The notes beneath the pieces are model-generated. The model had not been told where the DNA came from. It was given only the letters and a program-made list of their open reading frames with translations, and did not search any database. The translations under genes were made by a program, and so were the position numbers. Below, piece after piece: positions 21,126-31,600 of a stretch of 64,000 nt of DNA. The stretch is taken from NCBI GenBank assembly GCA_047967505.1, contig CM106539.1; one strand, 5' to 3'. Position 1 is the stretch's first letter, and the number at the start of each line of letters is the position of its first letter. Origin of the DNA: Dipteris shenzhenensis (Eukaryota > Polypodiophyta > Polypodiopsida > Gleicheniales).

Positions 21126-22600
21126 ACACCCTTTTGGTTCACCCACAAATTTACTTCTTCTTTGCAAACTAGATCTAGGATCATGTCATGTCATATCCTT
21201 TCAGTTTGTGTCTTTTTGCTTTGTGGGAACCAATCATGAATTTATGGAAATCGAATCTATGTCTTTAAGGATACATTTGCTCTTGAGTTGGAAATACAAA
21301 GGAATTCTACATTGTTGACCTACTAGGTAGTTATGAATAGTGTCTCATTAGGTGTCACTGTGTCATATTTATCTTCTTTGCATTTTTTTGCTTTGATATG
21401 ATGTTGTGAATTGAGTGATATATTTTGCGATAACATGTAAAAGGGATTGCAAAACATTCTCCTACATGCATCTTCTGACATGTTATACATGGAATCTCTC
21501 AGCCACATAGGTTGTAGTGTCATTTTTTTTAAAATGTGGATAGAGTGACCGTGATATCTATTCTAGATGGTTGATGACTTTGTTTGTAGTCCTATTGAGT
21601 AGATGATTGTATTTGTGGATCAAGTACATTGCGGTGATTCTTTCAATTTTGTTGCTCTTCAGGTGTTTGACTTTGGGATCGACGTTAGTGTTGAGGGCGT
21701 GGTAGTTGACATAAAGTATTTTTGATAGAAGCAAGAAGGTATTTTCTTTTTATATGAATTTTGTTTTGTCTTTCCTTGTATGGGATCCTTATTTTTTGTA
21801 TACTTTCAACTATATACCCTTTTTTGTCTTTAGCTTCAATTGGTATCCTTGCTTTTTGCAAACCTTCAAGTCTATATCCTTCTTTGTCTTTATCTTGGCA
21901 TTTAAAAACATGAAAATTAATATTTTGGACACCCTACCTTTTACATCAATGCATGCCCCTTTTGTGATTGCATGATAGGTTTCACGCTTCCCTTTTCATA
22001 GTGCTTTAGGATGATGCCATCATGAATGTGGACTTAGAAACATTCCTCTTGGGTCTTTTATTTGTGAAATTATATTAGCTATGATCAAAATAGTATGAGT
22101 GTTCTATGCATGACTAGGAAGGTGGGACTCCTCTCAAAATCTTGATGTAGGGAGACCATAGGTCAACTAGCACCCATACCTAGGGTCTTATGTTGAAAAA
22201 TAGTAGCTACATATGGTGCATACACACACGCATACGCACCCGTGCACATATAGAATCTCTCTCTCTCTCTCTTTTTGGAAAAGCCACTGATTCAATTAAT
22301 TAATGCAATTTACCTATTCTATCACCAAGTGATAGCTACAAGATGTGGGAAACACTTCCAAAAGATGAAAGAAAATGTCACCTATATGATAAGAATCATA
22401 TAGGGCCATTTGCAAAGAATTCTTGAAAGATGCATAGGTATCTAAAGGAGCACAATAGGACATGTGATGGTTTTTATCATCCCAAATGGTCTAGTATGTA
22501 GTAAATCTAACTCACAAAAACAATGGGCTATAATCAACATGGGATGAGTGATATTACATAATTAGCACCCTTAATCCCATATCATTTGTGAATGTTGCAA
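21126..22600. other. Unassigned sequence with a short tandem repeat
   Basis: No recognisable gene. A unit of about 65 bp with TGGTATCCTTGCTTTTTGCA-like words is repeated at about 21778-21910. A short (CT)n run is at 22256-22273. Confidence 0.5.
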
Positions 22601-22619
22601 TTAACTTATACTAATCTTA

Positions 22620-23970
22620 AAGGTCCTAATGTATTCTTTTTAGATAAGCTATGGGCAGGCCACAAACTTGCCTTTTTAAGTGAACGTCCCCAGTGATTTT
22701 AACCTTACAAAAATAGAAATTTCTCCCCTTGTCTCTCACAATATTGGTTTTTATATTTGCCATATTCAATGCATATATGTGCATTGGCAATGTTGTCATG
22801 TATCTACCTTCATGGCAAAAAACCATACTGAGCCAGATGTAGAGCTGCATGAAGAACCCCTTTCAATTAATTGACCAAAATTTTTGCTATGAGCTAAGCA
22901 TTTCCATGCCATGGATAAGATGCAATCTCTCACCATAAACCTACTCTGAGGGAAGAATTCTATGGGGCAAATTCATATACTTCTCCATGAATAAGGCATT
23001 GTATTACTAACCCTCTGCCACTAGGATAATTGAGGGCAAGGCAAGGATTGAGATCCCATTTGCACATTAGTAATGTGGTAGAATATCCCCATCACAACTA
23101 CAATAAAATATATCATAACCTACAAAATTTCCATGTTCTCCAACAAGCATGTGTTGATGATGCTCTTACAAGCAAACTATATGCAATTGTGTTTTAAAAA
23201 AATAATGCTAAAAAAGGCTCCATTTTTTGGGATCACGGAGGCCCTTAACATTATAAGAGAAACACTTTAGAGGTGTATACATGAAAGAAAATTGATTTGT
23301 GTGAAAATAAAAAAGCAAGTCAACAAACATCATGTGCCATGACATCAATGCTATCATATCATTTGCAAGGTGCATAGAAGCTACTGTACTATGTTTCCAT
23401 TTGACAATGTCAATCCATAGGGCACCAATCATAGTAATATCATGGGACATAGAAGTGGAACCATATGCAATTGGACACTCATCCCATGCTCTTGATATTG
23501 GAGATCTCATAGGAGACAACGTTGGTCTTTTATATTTTTGTCCTCCATCTACCTGTACCTTTTCTTTTCCCTTTCCTTGACTATTTTCTTTGACATTATG
23601 CATGTGTTAAGGATGAGACCCAATGGGAGATACATTACCCATTTTACCTTTTCCTTTCCCATTTTGCACTATAGTTTTCACTTTATTGTGTGGAGGCAAG
23701 TCAAGCTACAATATTGCCCGCATTCTCCCTAATTTGAGTTCAAAATACTCCCATATTCACATTTTCAACATTGATAGCAATAGAGGGTATAGTAGGCTTA
23801 TTTATATCCCATAAAATGCAAAATTTATTCCTGATCCCTATTGGACAAGGATGGCAAACTACTTTATCAAGAAAGGCAACAATGAAAGGAAGATCTTTGC
23901 ACATGTAATTCGAGAGGTTAACCACCTCCACCAACATAGGGCAACTACATCATATAAAACCCTAATAATC
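22620..23970 (-). pseudogene. LINE (non-LTR retrotransposon) fragment
   Basis: The minus frame 23603-23208 ends FSYNVKGLRDPKKWSLF, matching the opening of the LINE apurinic-type endonuclease (usual form (S/W)NVRGL.(D/N)P.K). Just downstream in another frame is IVCL-stop-EHHQH, the next conserved endonuclease block. Upstream on minus, 23937-23740 resembles the DUF4283-like N-terminal region of plant LINE proteins. There is no reverse transcriptase. Many stops and shifts show an old 5' fragment. Confidence 0.6.
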
Positions 23971-24500
23971 TTTAGTAGGAGACCATGGTAAAACATGTAC
24001 CATTTGCATGCCAAACATCAAAGGTGATACCTCAAGCAAGACATTCCTATGTTTGGGCCCAGTGGCGAGCACTCCATAAAATCCAAGTGCAGCAAATTAT
24101 ATGCCCTCAACCACATGGCCTTGCAATAGAACTTTTATCCATATTTCTACATCATCCACTGAAGGCATCTTTCCTACAGGAAGAATATGATAACTGAATT
24201 CTTTGAACACTTTTAAACTAGAGATACAAGAGAGGGCAAAGAAATCTTGTAGGTAAAGGTTGAAACTAGCTTGTCCCAGTTGAGATGACTTTGTTGAAAA
24301 TATTAATGCAAAATATCATAAAAATATTGTCATCTGTGCTTACATGAGACACAATATTCTTAGTTTCCATATGCATAAAGCTACCATCAATATGTTGAAA
24401 TTTAGGGTCTTGAGGAATTTCTTGATGTGAAGTAGAGGATGCCATAGCTTCTTGCTAATACAAAAATATCCCACTGCAAATTCAGAAGGCTGCAATATGT
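23971..24500. other. Unassigned sequence
   Basis: No convincing frame, repeat or RNA gene seen. The lower end may hold more LINE sequence too diverged to recognise. Confidence 0.4.
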
Positions 24501-24504
24501 GTAG

Positions 24505-25376
24505 TCTTGCCCGTGACTCACATGTCATGGGGATCTTGAAGCAATGCCGATGGAGCCTCCACTCCAAGCTACTTCCTTGTGAGAGCAATGCAAGTATGAG
24601 ACATTCACTTGTGTCAATAAGCAGCGTTTAGATTGTTGTAGTGTGTTTCTATGAGAGAAAGAGGGAAGGGGGAGAGGGGAGAAGAGAGGGAAGAAGAGAG
24701 GGAGAAGGAGAAGGGAAGAGGAGAGTGAAGGGGGGTGGACTGGCAAACACAAAGGCACTACAAAGGAGACAAGAGAACAACCAAAGACACTCTTGGAAAA
24801 GGAGAGAGCTTTTATTCCAAACTTGTGCATACAACAATGAAGACCAAAGTCAACCATTTGGTCTTTTATACAAGTCACCTTTTGAATGGAGGGCCAACCC
24901 TTTTCCTTTTAGCACACTCTCTTTATTTACATTTAAAAGGATCTTGGGTCCATAGGGTGCCAAGGCATCTTTGCTATCCTATCAATCTCTCTCCTATTGT
25001 TCCACTCTTTTGTGTTGGAAATAGCACTTGTGTTAACCATATAAGAGCGCTAAATAGCGATTGTGTTATTCTTGATCCTTCGAGGCCGAAGCTATTTGGG
25101 GCTCAAACCTCGTGTGTGAGACTTAAAACTTGGAGTGGAAAGGTTGATCTTGAGCTACTTGCGGCTCGACCCCCATGAGGCAAATAACCACTTGTGATGT
25201 ATTTGTGGCAATTTGGGACTTGAACCTATGACCGCTTAAGTTATTTGGGGCTCAAACCCCCTAAGCTTGCAATGTACTCCTTCCATGGCTGCAACTGTTG
25301 AAGTAAATCATGAATCCTAATTACCTCTAATCACCAGTTCCTTGCATTTTGTGACTATACTCTGTGGATGTTAACA
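24505..25376 (+). repeat. LTR-like dispersed repeat, copy 1
   Basis: It starts near TGACTCACATGTCATGGGGAT and ends CTCTGTGGATGTTAACAT. The same order of blocks recurs at 51410-52525: a purine-rich GAGAAAGAGGGAAGGG block, a CACTACAATGGAAACAAGAG-type block, TTTTATACAAGTCACCTTTTGAA, and several GATTTGGGGCTCAAACCCC words. The size and the shared start and end suggest solo LTRs of one family, but clean termini and target duplications were not found. Confidence 0.6.
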
Positions 25377-25689
25377 TTGCCCCCTTCCTGTTGTTGCTGA
25401 TCCACCCTTGGATCAGCCGTGCTAGAGGAGGTGGGTAGAGAGGATTGTTTGGAGGACTGTGTAGCAATCCAATTGGTGTGGAGTGAGCTAAGTTAGGTAT
25501 GAGAAAAACTTCCAAAAATGGGTGGCTTGCATTTCTTTGTACATGTGGATGTGATGGCCGTGGAGGTAGAGGCAAAGGTCCTGAAACTGACTGGGACTGA
25601 TGTTGGGGTTGAAGACAATCTGATTGCTCAGATTATGGAGCCAATAGTCAATGGGCCGACTGTGGGATGGGAGATCACAGAGGAGTAAA

Positions 25690-25925
25690 AGGATCCAACT
25701 TGCATGTTCTACATGCAAGTTCTACATACGATTCCTACATGCAACATGTGAGTTCTACATGCAACTCCTACATGCATGTTCTACATGCAAGTTCTACATG
25801 CAACTCTTACATGCAACACGCAACTCCTACATGCAACATGCAACTCCTACATGCAACTTGCAACTCCTACATGCAAGTTCTACTTGTAGAGAGAGAATGT
25901 CTTACAATTCCTACATGCAGAGAGA
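25690..25925 (+). repeat. TACATGCAA minisatellite
   Basis: About sixteen imperfect copies of a 13-14 bp unit, CTACATGCAASTTST, run through this stretch. The frames across it read as Tyr/Cys/Ser/Thr-rich repeats and are not genes. Confidence 0.92.
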
Positions 25926-26059
25926 GAAGCTCTCCAACTTGTATAAATACCCCATAATGGAATGAAGCCCACACTCTTTGGGGCATTGTGTTGAGTTCTA
26001 CTTTGGTATTCCAAGCAATTGTCTCAAGTGTCCATGCTTCCTTGCACTCCATGTCCAAA

Positions 26060-26345
26060 ATCATGTCCTAAACTTGCAACTCCTCCTCCCCTCTCCTCCA
26101 ACTTTGCAACCCATCCTCTCCCTCTCCTCCTCCTTCCCCCCCCCCCCCCCGTCCTCCTCCTCCTCCCTCCTCCCTTCTTCTCCTCCCTCCTCCTCCTCCT
26201 CCTCTCTCCTCCCTCCTCCTCCACCTCCTCCTCCTTCTCCTCCCTTCTCCTCCTCCTCCTCCTCCTCCCACCTCCTCCCTTCTTCTCTCTCTCCTTTCCT
26301 CCCATGCTCTTACATCTTCTTCCTCTCCCACTACTATGCTTCCCC
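26060..26345. repeat. Pyrimidine-only CTCCTC-rich tract with a C run
   Basis: Almost pure C and T, mostly TCC units, with an uninterrupted C run of about 14 at 26136-26149. The long frames on both strands are compositional. It is the opposite-strand counterpart of the GGA tract at 1319-1950. Confidence 0.95.
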
Positions 26346-26560
26346 TAAACCCTTAGTTCCTCAACCCTTAACCTCCATGATCTATGAAGGAGATATGTTC
26401 TCCACTATGTACTCTACCCTGAACCTTGGATCCTCCTTCTAACCCTGGAACCTCTTCTAAACTCTGGAACCTCTTTCTAAACCTTGGAACGTCTTTCTAA
26501 ACCCTGAACCTCCCTCAAACCCTTAAACTCCTCCTAAACCCTTCAACCCCCAATGAAGGC
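26346..26560. repeat. CTAAACCCTGGAACCTC minisatellite
   Basis: Units of about 19-22 bp containing CTAAACCCTKGAACCTCYTT repeat at 26410-26550. The TAAACCC core resembles the plant telomere unit CCCTAAA, but units are longer and mixed, so this is not a telomere array. Sequence at 1150-1320 has the complementary words GGGTTTAG and AGGTTTA. Confidence 0.75.
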
Positions 26561-26799
26561 AAAAGCCTTCATTACCCCAACCATGATGATGCACGTTCCT
26601 TTCACACTCAAGGGAAATGAGAATAAAATTTTTTCCAACCCTAGCCAAACATATCAATCCCAGACATGGTCTTCAAATTGAGCATTTTTAGCCTCTGTTT
26701 CAAGATCCCAAGGAAAATCTAAGTCCTTATTATTATGGATAGCTTGTTAAGGTTCACCATTCTAGTCAAGGTCAACCGTAAATAATGGCACCTCTAGAT

Positions 26800-27670
26800 T
26801 GATTGGTTCTTCATGTCTGAGTGGAGGATTTACCTGCATGACCTTAGCACCAATTTGCTAGAAGATGGAATCTAGTGAATGGTAGTTGTCAATGGTTGCC
26901 TATGCTTGGATTGAATTGTTGACATTGCTTTGTGTATCGCCCGCTAAGGCATGTTGTTTTGCAAGGGGGCTGATTTGCTTGAGATCGTCATCAAAGAGGT
27001 TTCATACAATGCTCTAGACACAATTGGTTTTATTGCTCTTGTCCCCACATTAACTCTTACTGTGGTGTTGTGATTTTGGATTGTCAATCTATCAGTTTCC
27101 CAATCATGGAGAGCTGATGCCTCACGCAACCACGGACGTCCAAGCAAGATTTGATAAAATTTCTTGGGGAGATCCAAGATTGTGAATTGAAGAGAAACAC
27201 AGACTTCTACAAATGCGACCTCTTCAAGTTGGCATGGTGGTACATTATGTTGTGGATTTTGTTGCTGGAATAGAGGCTCAAGTATAGTGTCAATACTCAG
27301 TGGGGCCAAGTCAGGGACTAGATCTTGTGCTTGGTTCTCAGCTCGTTCTCAGCCTCAAATTGAACTTTTTCCTTTTGCACCCATTGTTGAAATGCTTGAA
27401 ATTAAGCCTTCTCCACTTTTGCATTAGGGTATGGAGCTTCTTTTGTTTGAGGCTAGGGAGCTGATGTGGATGAGCTTGGCTGCTCATTGCTTGGAGGAGG
27501 TATAGGCACTTGTGATTTCTTTTGAAGGGGTCTTCTTGATTGAATTGGAATATTAGGTCCCTTGGTGGCCTCTTTTTGCTGGCATGTAATTACATTCATA
27601 GGCTGTGATAATATGCTTGCCGTCCATAGACTTTGATGCTCCACCCCAACAATGCCAAATGGGATGTTAG
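26800..27670 (-). pseudogene. Ty3 protease/linker fragment
   Basis: The minus frame 27309-26944 contains PKKFYQILLGRPWLREASALHDWE, matching the ILGRPWL region at the end of a Ty3 protease, and MAPLSIDTILEPL upstream. The frame at 27644-27453 (Pro/Ser-rich) is probably linker. The catalytic DSGA block is not seen. The fragment meets oppositely oriented RT sequence at about 27680. Confidence 0.65.
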
Positions 27671-27684
27671 GCTTAGCCTCATTT

Positions 27685-28554
27685 TGTTGTGGGACCTTAC
27701 TATAGAGTCATGCCATTCGGCCTTTATAATGCCTCAGCCACATTCCAGAGAGTCATGTTCACCGCTTTCAAGTCATTTTTAAATAAGTTCCTACAGGTGT
27801 TCTTGGATGATTTGTGCATCCACTCGAACAAAAGAGACCACTTAAAATGTCTTGAAGTAGTTCTAATCAAATGCAAGGAGTATGGCATCTCCCTAAATCC
27901 AACAATATGCCAGTTCATGGTCACCCACGGAGTTGTTTTGGGACACATTGTTTCTCAACATGGGATTGCAACAACTGACATGGATAAAATCAAAATCATC
28001 ATGGAATTACCTCCTCCTACAAATTCTAAAGGTGTATAGGTCTTTATGGGACATGCCATCTATTATAGAAGCTTTATCTTGAGGTATACCATGATAGCGA
28101 GATCCCTTTACAAATTATTAGTGGAATTCTTATGGATAGAAGAGTGCGCGACCAAGCCTTTGAGCTTTTAAAGTGGTGCTTGATCATAGCACCCATCCTT
28201 GTATCGACCAATTGGGATATTGATTTTCATGTTCATACTAATGGCTCCAAGTATGCAATTGGGAGTGTGCTTTGCCAACCTGGTGAACATAAGAAAGACT
28301 ACCCATACTACTTTGCCAGTCGATAACTCAATGATGCGGAGATCAACTATACCACCACAGATAGAGAAGCCCTAGAAATGGTGTATAGTGTTAAGAAATT
28401 TTGACACTATCTATTGGAAATTGATTTTCTCTTCTACATCGACCATCAAGCATTGCTTTATCTTGTGAACAATCTGTGTACAATAGGACAGATAACCAAA
28501 TGGCTACTCTTGATTCAAGAATTCAATTTCAAAATAGTAGTTCGCAATAAAGAT
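27685..28554 (+). pseudogene. Ty3 reverse transcriptase/RNase H, left part
   Basis: RT: YYRVMPFGLYNASATFQRV and active-site VFLDDLCIHS (27690-28039), then VLGHIVSQHGIATTDMDKI. A stop after NSKGV interrupts it. RNase H: NWDIDFHVHTNGSKYAIG (catalytic Asp replaced by Asn in the TDAS position), TTDREALEMVYSV and FYIDHQALLYLVN, ending NFKIVVRNKD at 28554. The reading then resumes at 29801 after element B, with KDAQH. The start of RT is missing. It is inactive. Confidence 0.88.
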
Positions 28555-28684
28555 CTAAGTAGAAAAATTCAAATTTGTGATTTGAAAAATTTGGGAAAAT
28601 CGCTCGAATGATTCGAATGGAAGAAAAAATTGGTTAAAAAAGCGGTAATACGTCACATTTTTCAGATAAATCGACACGTTATCC

Positions 28685-28745
28685 CTACATATTCATATGA
28701 ATAAATTTTATTCATGTGAATACTTATTCGTACGAATAAACCTGT
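28685..28745 (+). promoter_or_regulatory. Palindrome cluster, left arm of element B
   Basis: ATTCATATGAAT at about 28691, TTATTCATGTGAAT at about 28708 and TTATTCGTACGAATAA at about 28724 are successive palindromes at 16-18 bp spacing. TATA-like GCATATAAGC follows at about 28775. Confidence 0.6.
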
Positions 28746-28919
28746 ATTAGGACGAATATCTTACTTCGTTTCTGCATATAAGCTCACTGTTTGCCAATGT
28801 CTCTTATCTCATGCTTGGTTCCCCACCCGAGCATAAGAGATCAAACAAGGAAAAGAAGAAGAAAGGTTCTCACGATTGTGAAAGCAATCTAGAAGGTTTG
28901 AAATAAGATGGATTTTTTG

Positions 28920-29140
28920 TTAGGGAGCTTTAGTATCTCATTTTGAGTTCCTAAGATCTCTTGTGAGGTTTTTGGTTTTGGTCTTTGTTCTTTTGTTTGT
29001 GGGAGTTCTAGGTTCTCTTTATTGAGTTCCTTTGATCTCTTGTGATAAAAATGTTTTAGATATTTTTGTGTTTGAAATTTGTTTGTGGGAGTTCTAGGAT
29101 CTCTTTGTTGAGTTCCTTGGATCTCTTGTGAGATAAATTT
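28920..29140 (+). repeat. Hairpin-type tandem repeat, left arm of element B
   Basis: Three units at about 28926, 28998 and 29082 share GGGAGTTCTAGGATCTC, GAGTTCCTTGGATCTC and a small hairpin ATCTC-TTGT-GAGAT, with partial loss of pairing in two units. Unit and flanks differ from the array in element A, but size, spacing and the CTC/GAG stem are alike. Confidence 0.65.
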
Positions 29141-29289
29141 GTTTGTGTGAGAAATATGATTTTATATTGCGTTTGTATTCTCACACTTTCTTTGAATGAA
29201 TATTTAATATTCTTTCAATAGAATGTGAAAGAATACAAAGAGTTTTATTAAAGTGTACGAATTGAAAGTTTTAAAAGTTATTAGAATGA

Positions 29290-29336
29290 GTTGACTGCAA
29301 CACACAAATCTCCTAAGAGAGATGAGTGCTAGTCCT
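29290..29336 (-). repeat. Single hairpin unit, right arm of element B
   Basis: On minus this reads CTAGCACTCATCTCTCTTAG then GAGATTTGTGTGTTGCAG, the same frame as the array units in element A (TGGCACT...TGTGTTGCAG). Only one unit remains here, at the same distance from the leader as the first unit of A. Confidence 0.75.
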
Positions 29337-29520
29337 AAACAAACCAAAATGAAAGAAACATAAATAACTAACGAAAGACTGCAACACAAGCAAGGGTGCA
29401 GTAAGGTACCTATGAAGAGAGCTAGTAGGTATGGAAGCAAGCAAGAGGTAGCAGGTAGAAAAGCAAGAGGTAGCAGGGCTGGCAAGCAAGTGGCTAAAGT
29501 GGCAAGGAAGACAGGTGGAT

Positions 29521-29700
29521 GTATTCGTATGAATACCAAAAATGGCAGTGGCTGCAAGTTTATACTATGTTTATTCGTACGAATAAACTTAATTATTCAT
29601 ATGAATAAAGTTATTCTCACGAATAAAGTTATTCGTATGAATAGCTGTTTTATTCGTACGAATAGAGTATTCATACGAATAACCTATTCGTACGAATAAA
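29521..29700. repeat. Array of eight TTATTCGTACGAATAA palindromes, right arm of element B
   Basis: Palindromes at about 29521, 29571, 29593, 29611, 29629, 29650, 29669 and 29684; several are perfect 16-mers. Substitutions often keep the two halves complementary (for example CATATG in place of CGTACG at the centre). Dense spacing of 18-22 bp looks like a protein-binding array near a transposon end. Confidence 0.8.
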
Positions 29701-29798
29701 ATAGCAAAAAACGTTTGAAACGTTTTAAATCGCAAAAAATGCGTATTTGAGCATTTTTTTCGAATTTAAAAAAAAACATTCGAATTAACGCAACTTAG

Positions 29799-30335
29799 GC
29801 AAAGATGCTCAACACTGCATTGCTAATCACATGTCTCATGTCAAGTCGGGAGAAGAAGCCACTGCTAGATGCCACACTATTTTAGATAGATAATGTTCTA
29901 GATTGGTGTGCAAGGCATGTATTTTGTTAATGAGGTTATCCAAGAACTCTCGTCTGACTTTATGGTAATCCATAGAAAAAGCACACCCTATTACCCCCAA
30001 GGGAATGGATGAGCCAAATCCACCAACAAAATATTTTGGATTATCCTCACCAAATAGTAGAACCATAGTGTTTTGATTGAAGAAACTACATGTAGCCTTA
30101 TGGGCATAGCGAACCATGCTCAAGGTTAGTACGGGGAATACACATTTTCAATTGGTGTATGGCCTTGAAGCTATGGTCCCACTAGAATTTGTAATACCAA
30201 GCCTATGCATAGTAGCACAGGAATGCATGGGAGATCATGCATCCTTGAAAGAAAGACTCTATCAATTGGGGAAGCATACAAAGACTGGATTAGTCACCTA
30301 CCATGCCATGACAATAGAAAAACACAGAGGAAAGG
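29799..30335 (+). pseudogene. Ty3 integrase, right part of the split remnant
   Basis: It resumes at KDAQHCIANHMSHVKSGEEA (end of RNase H). Then come GMYFVNEVIQELSSDFMVIH and KSTPYYPQGNG (integrase core, where the third acidic residue follows), and STGNTHFQLVYGLEAMVPLEF at 30120-30185 (integrase C-terminal part). The integrase zinc finger and the first two catalytic Asp are deleted between 29870 and 29900. Stops are frequent. No 3' LTR is identified. Confidence 0.8.
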
Positions 30336-30820
30336 CATGGTTTGATAGAAACCTTAAAGCCAAAGACATCAAGGAACACAGTCTCCCTTTGAACAAACCA
30401 CTGGCACCCATAGAGACCTTAGGCTACAAAACTTGCCCTCCCTTGCAACACACGATGAGGATTTAGGTGGCCTACAGACTGTGCATTCATTGGGGAGGCA
30501 TGGGCATCGATCCCCATGGAGCAATGCTCCAACATGACTAGATCTCAAGTCATTCATAGCTTTCCGGTGGGCCAAGTCAAAGTCTATGTGTGTTTTGCAA
30601 CAACAAACATTCATGTCTTTGAGTTCCTGACATACCAGGGCTTACAATGCTCAAAGTTGCTTTGCCCAATTGAAATTTTCAGATTCTGATCCATAAACTT
30701 GAGATACAACTCTGTCTGCTACTGCTGACCCAACATGTGGGAATAACAGAACAGTGAGCCCTCTTTTTGCTACTACTAAAAGAAGGCAAAACATGGTCTA
30801 ATTAAAGTATATAATGAAGC
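30336..30820. other. Unassigned sequence after the Ty3 remnant
   Basis: No family recognised. GGGGAGGCATGGGCATCG then ATCCCCATGGAGC at 30496-30530 can fold into a hairpin. It may be 3' untranslated or LTR sequence of the preceding element. Confidence 0.35.
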
Positions 30821-30824
30821 AAAA

Positions 30825-31600
30825 CAATTTTCAACCACCGTGCTGGTTTAGGACAGTCACAATTTCAATCACTGGGCTAGTTTAGGATAGTCAACCACCG
30901 GGCTGGTTTAGGACACGTTTGGTACAGTCATAATTTCAACACCGGGATGGTGTAGGACACTGTTACAATTTCAACCACTGGGATGGTTTAGGAAATTGTC
31001 ACAATTTCAACCACAGCTTGGTTTAGCCTGACGGTCTCAACTTCACATATTAGACAATAACAAGTATATTGCTTTTTATTTCTAAATTTCACCATTAGAA
31101 AATAACAATATATTACTTTTCATTTTTGAATTTCACAATTTCAATCACAATTTATGTCAGTAAATGCTTGACGTTTGTCGTGAACTAGCATTGGGGTGGT
31201 TTAGGACAATCACATTAAGTCCAAGCCATCCCGGTCTAGAAATAGTGATATATGACCCGAATAGCAGGAAATTAAATTTAACAAGTTTAGTACTAAGAAA
31301 CACAATAATTTCAACCATCGGGCTGGTCAATAACTAATATTTGTTCAACCATGCTGGTTCAAGAAAATCACATAACTGGTGATTGAGCTGAAGTAGCCAC
31401 AGTTGCATGATGTTCCAACCATCGGGCTGGTTTAGTAAAATAACAAGATATTGTGAAATATATTTATGCTCAACCATGCCACCAGGTTGGACAACAACTA
31501 ATGTCTGTTCAACCACGCTGGTACAAGACAATCACATAACTGGCGATTGAGCTGAACCAACCTAGTATTGCACGATGTTCCAACCATCGAACTGGTTTAG
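30825..31600 (+). repeat. AACCACCGGGCTGGTTTAGG minisatellite
   Basis: About twelve imperfect units with TCAACCACCGGGCTGGTTTA are separated by 20-100 bp of CACAATTTCAA- and CATAACTGGYGATTGAGCTG-type spacers. Within each unit AACCA and TGGTT are complementary around a six-base centre. A longer unit with GTTCAACCAYGCTGGT and TCACATAACTGG is duplicated at about 31340-31400 and 31506-31560. Confidence 0.8.

Larger units (their letters stand above)
28555..29798. mobile_element. Element B: two-armed insertion splitting a Ty3 remnant
   Basis: Left end CTAAGTAGAAAAATTC and right end (complement) CTAAGTTGCGTTAATTC are inverted. Flanks ATAAAGAT (28547-28554) and GCAAAGAT (29799-29806) are a likely 8-bp target duplication with two changes, and joining them restores the Ty3 reading KDAQH. 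Each arm has, from the end inwards: TTCGAA-rich sequence, palindromes of the TTATTCGTACGAATAA type, a TATA-like site (CATATAAGC near 28777; the complement of 29560-29567) and hairpin repeats. The right arm, read inwards, matches element A at 2070-2510. It has no coding frame of note. It looks like a deletion derivative of a larger element. Confidence 0.75.

Noticed and set aside
26019-26442. 154- and 109-codon plus frames and their minus counterparts
   Set aside because: Translation of a CTCC-rich tract; pure composition.
25978-26600. True telomere repeat
   Set aside because: Units are 19-22 bp with inserted GGAACCTC and do not form CCCTAAA tandem arrays.
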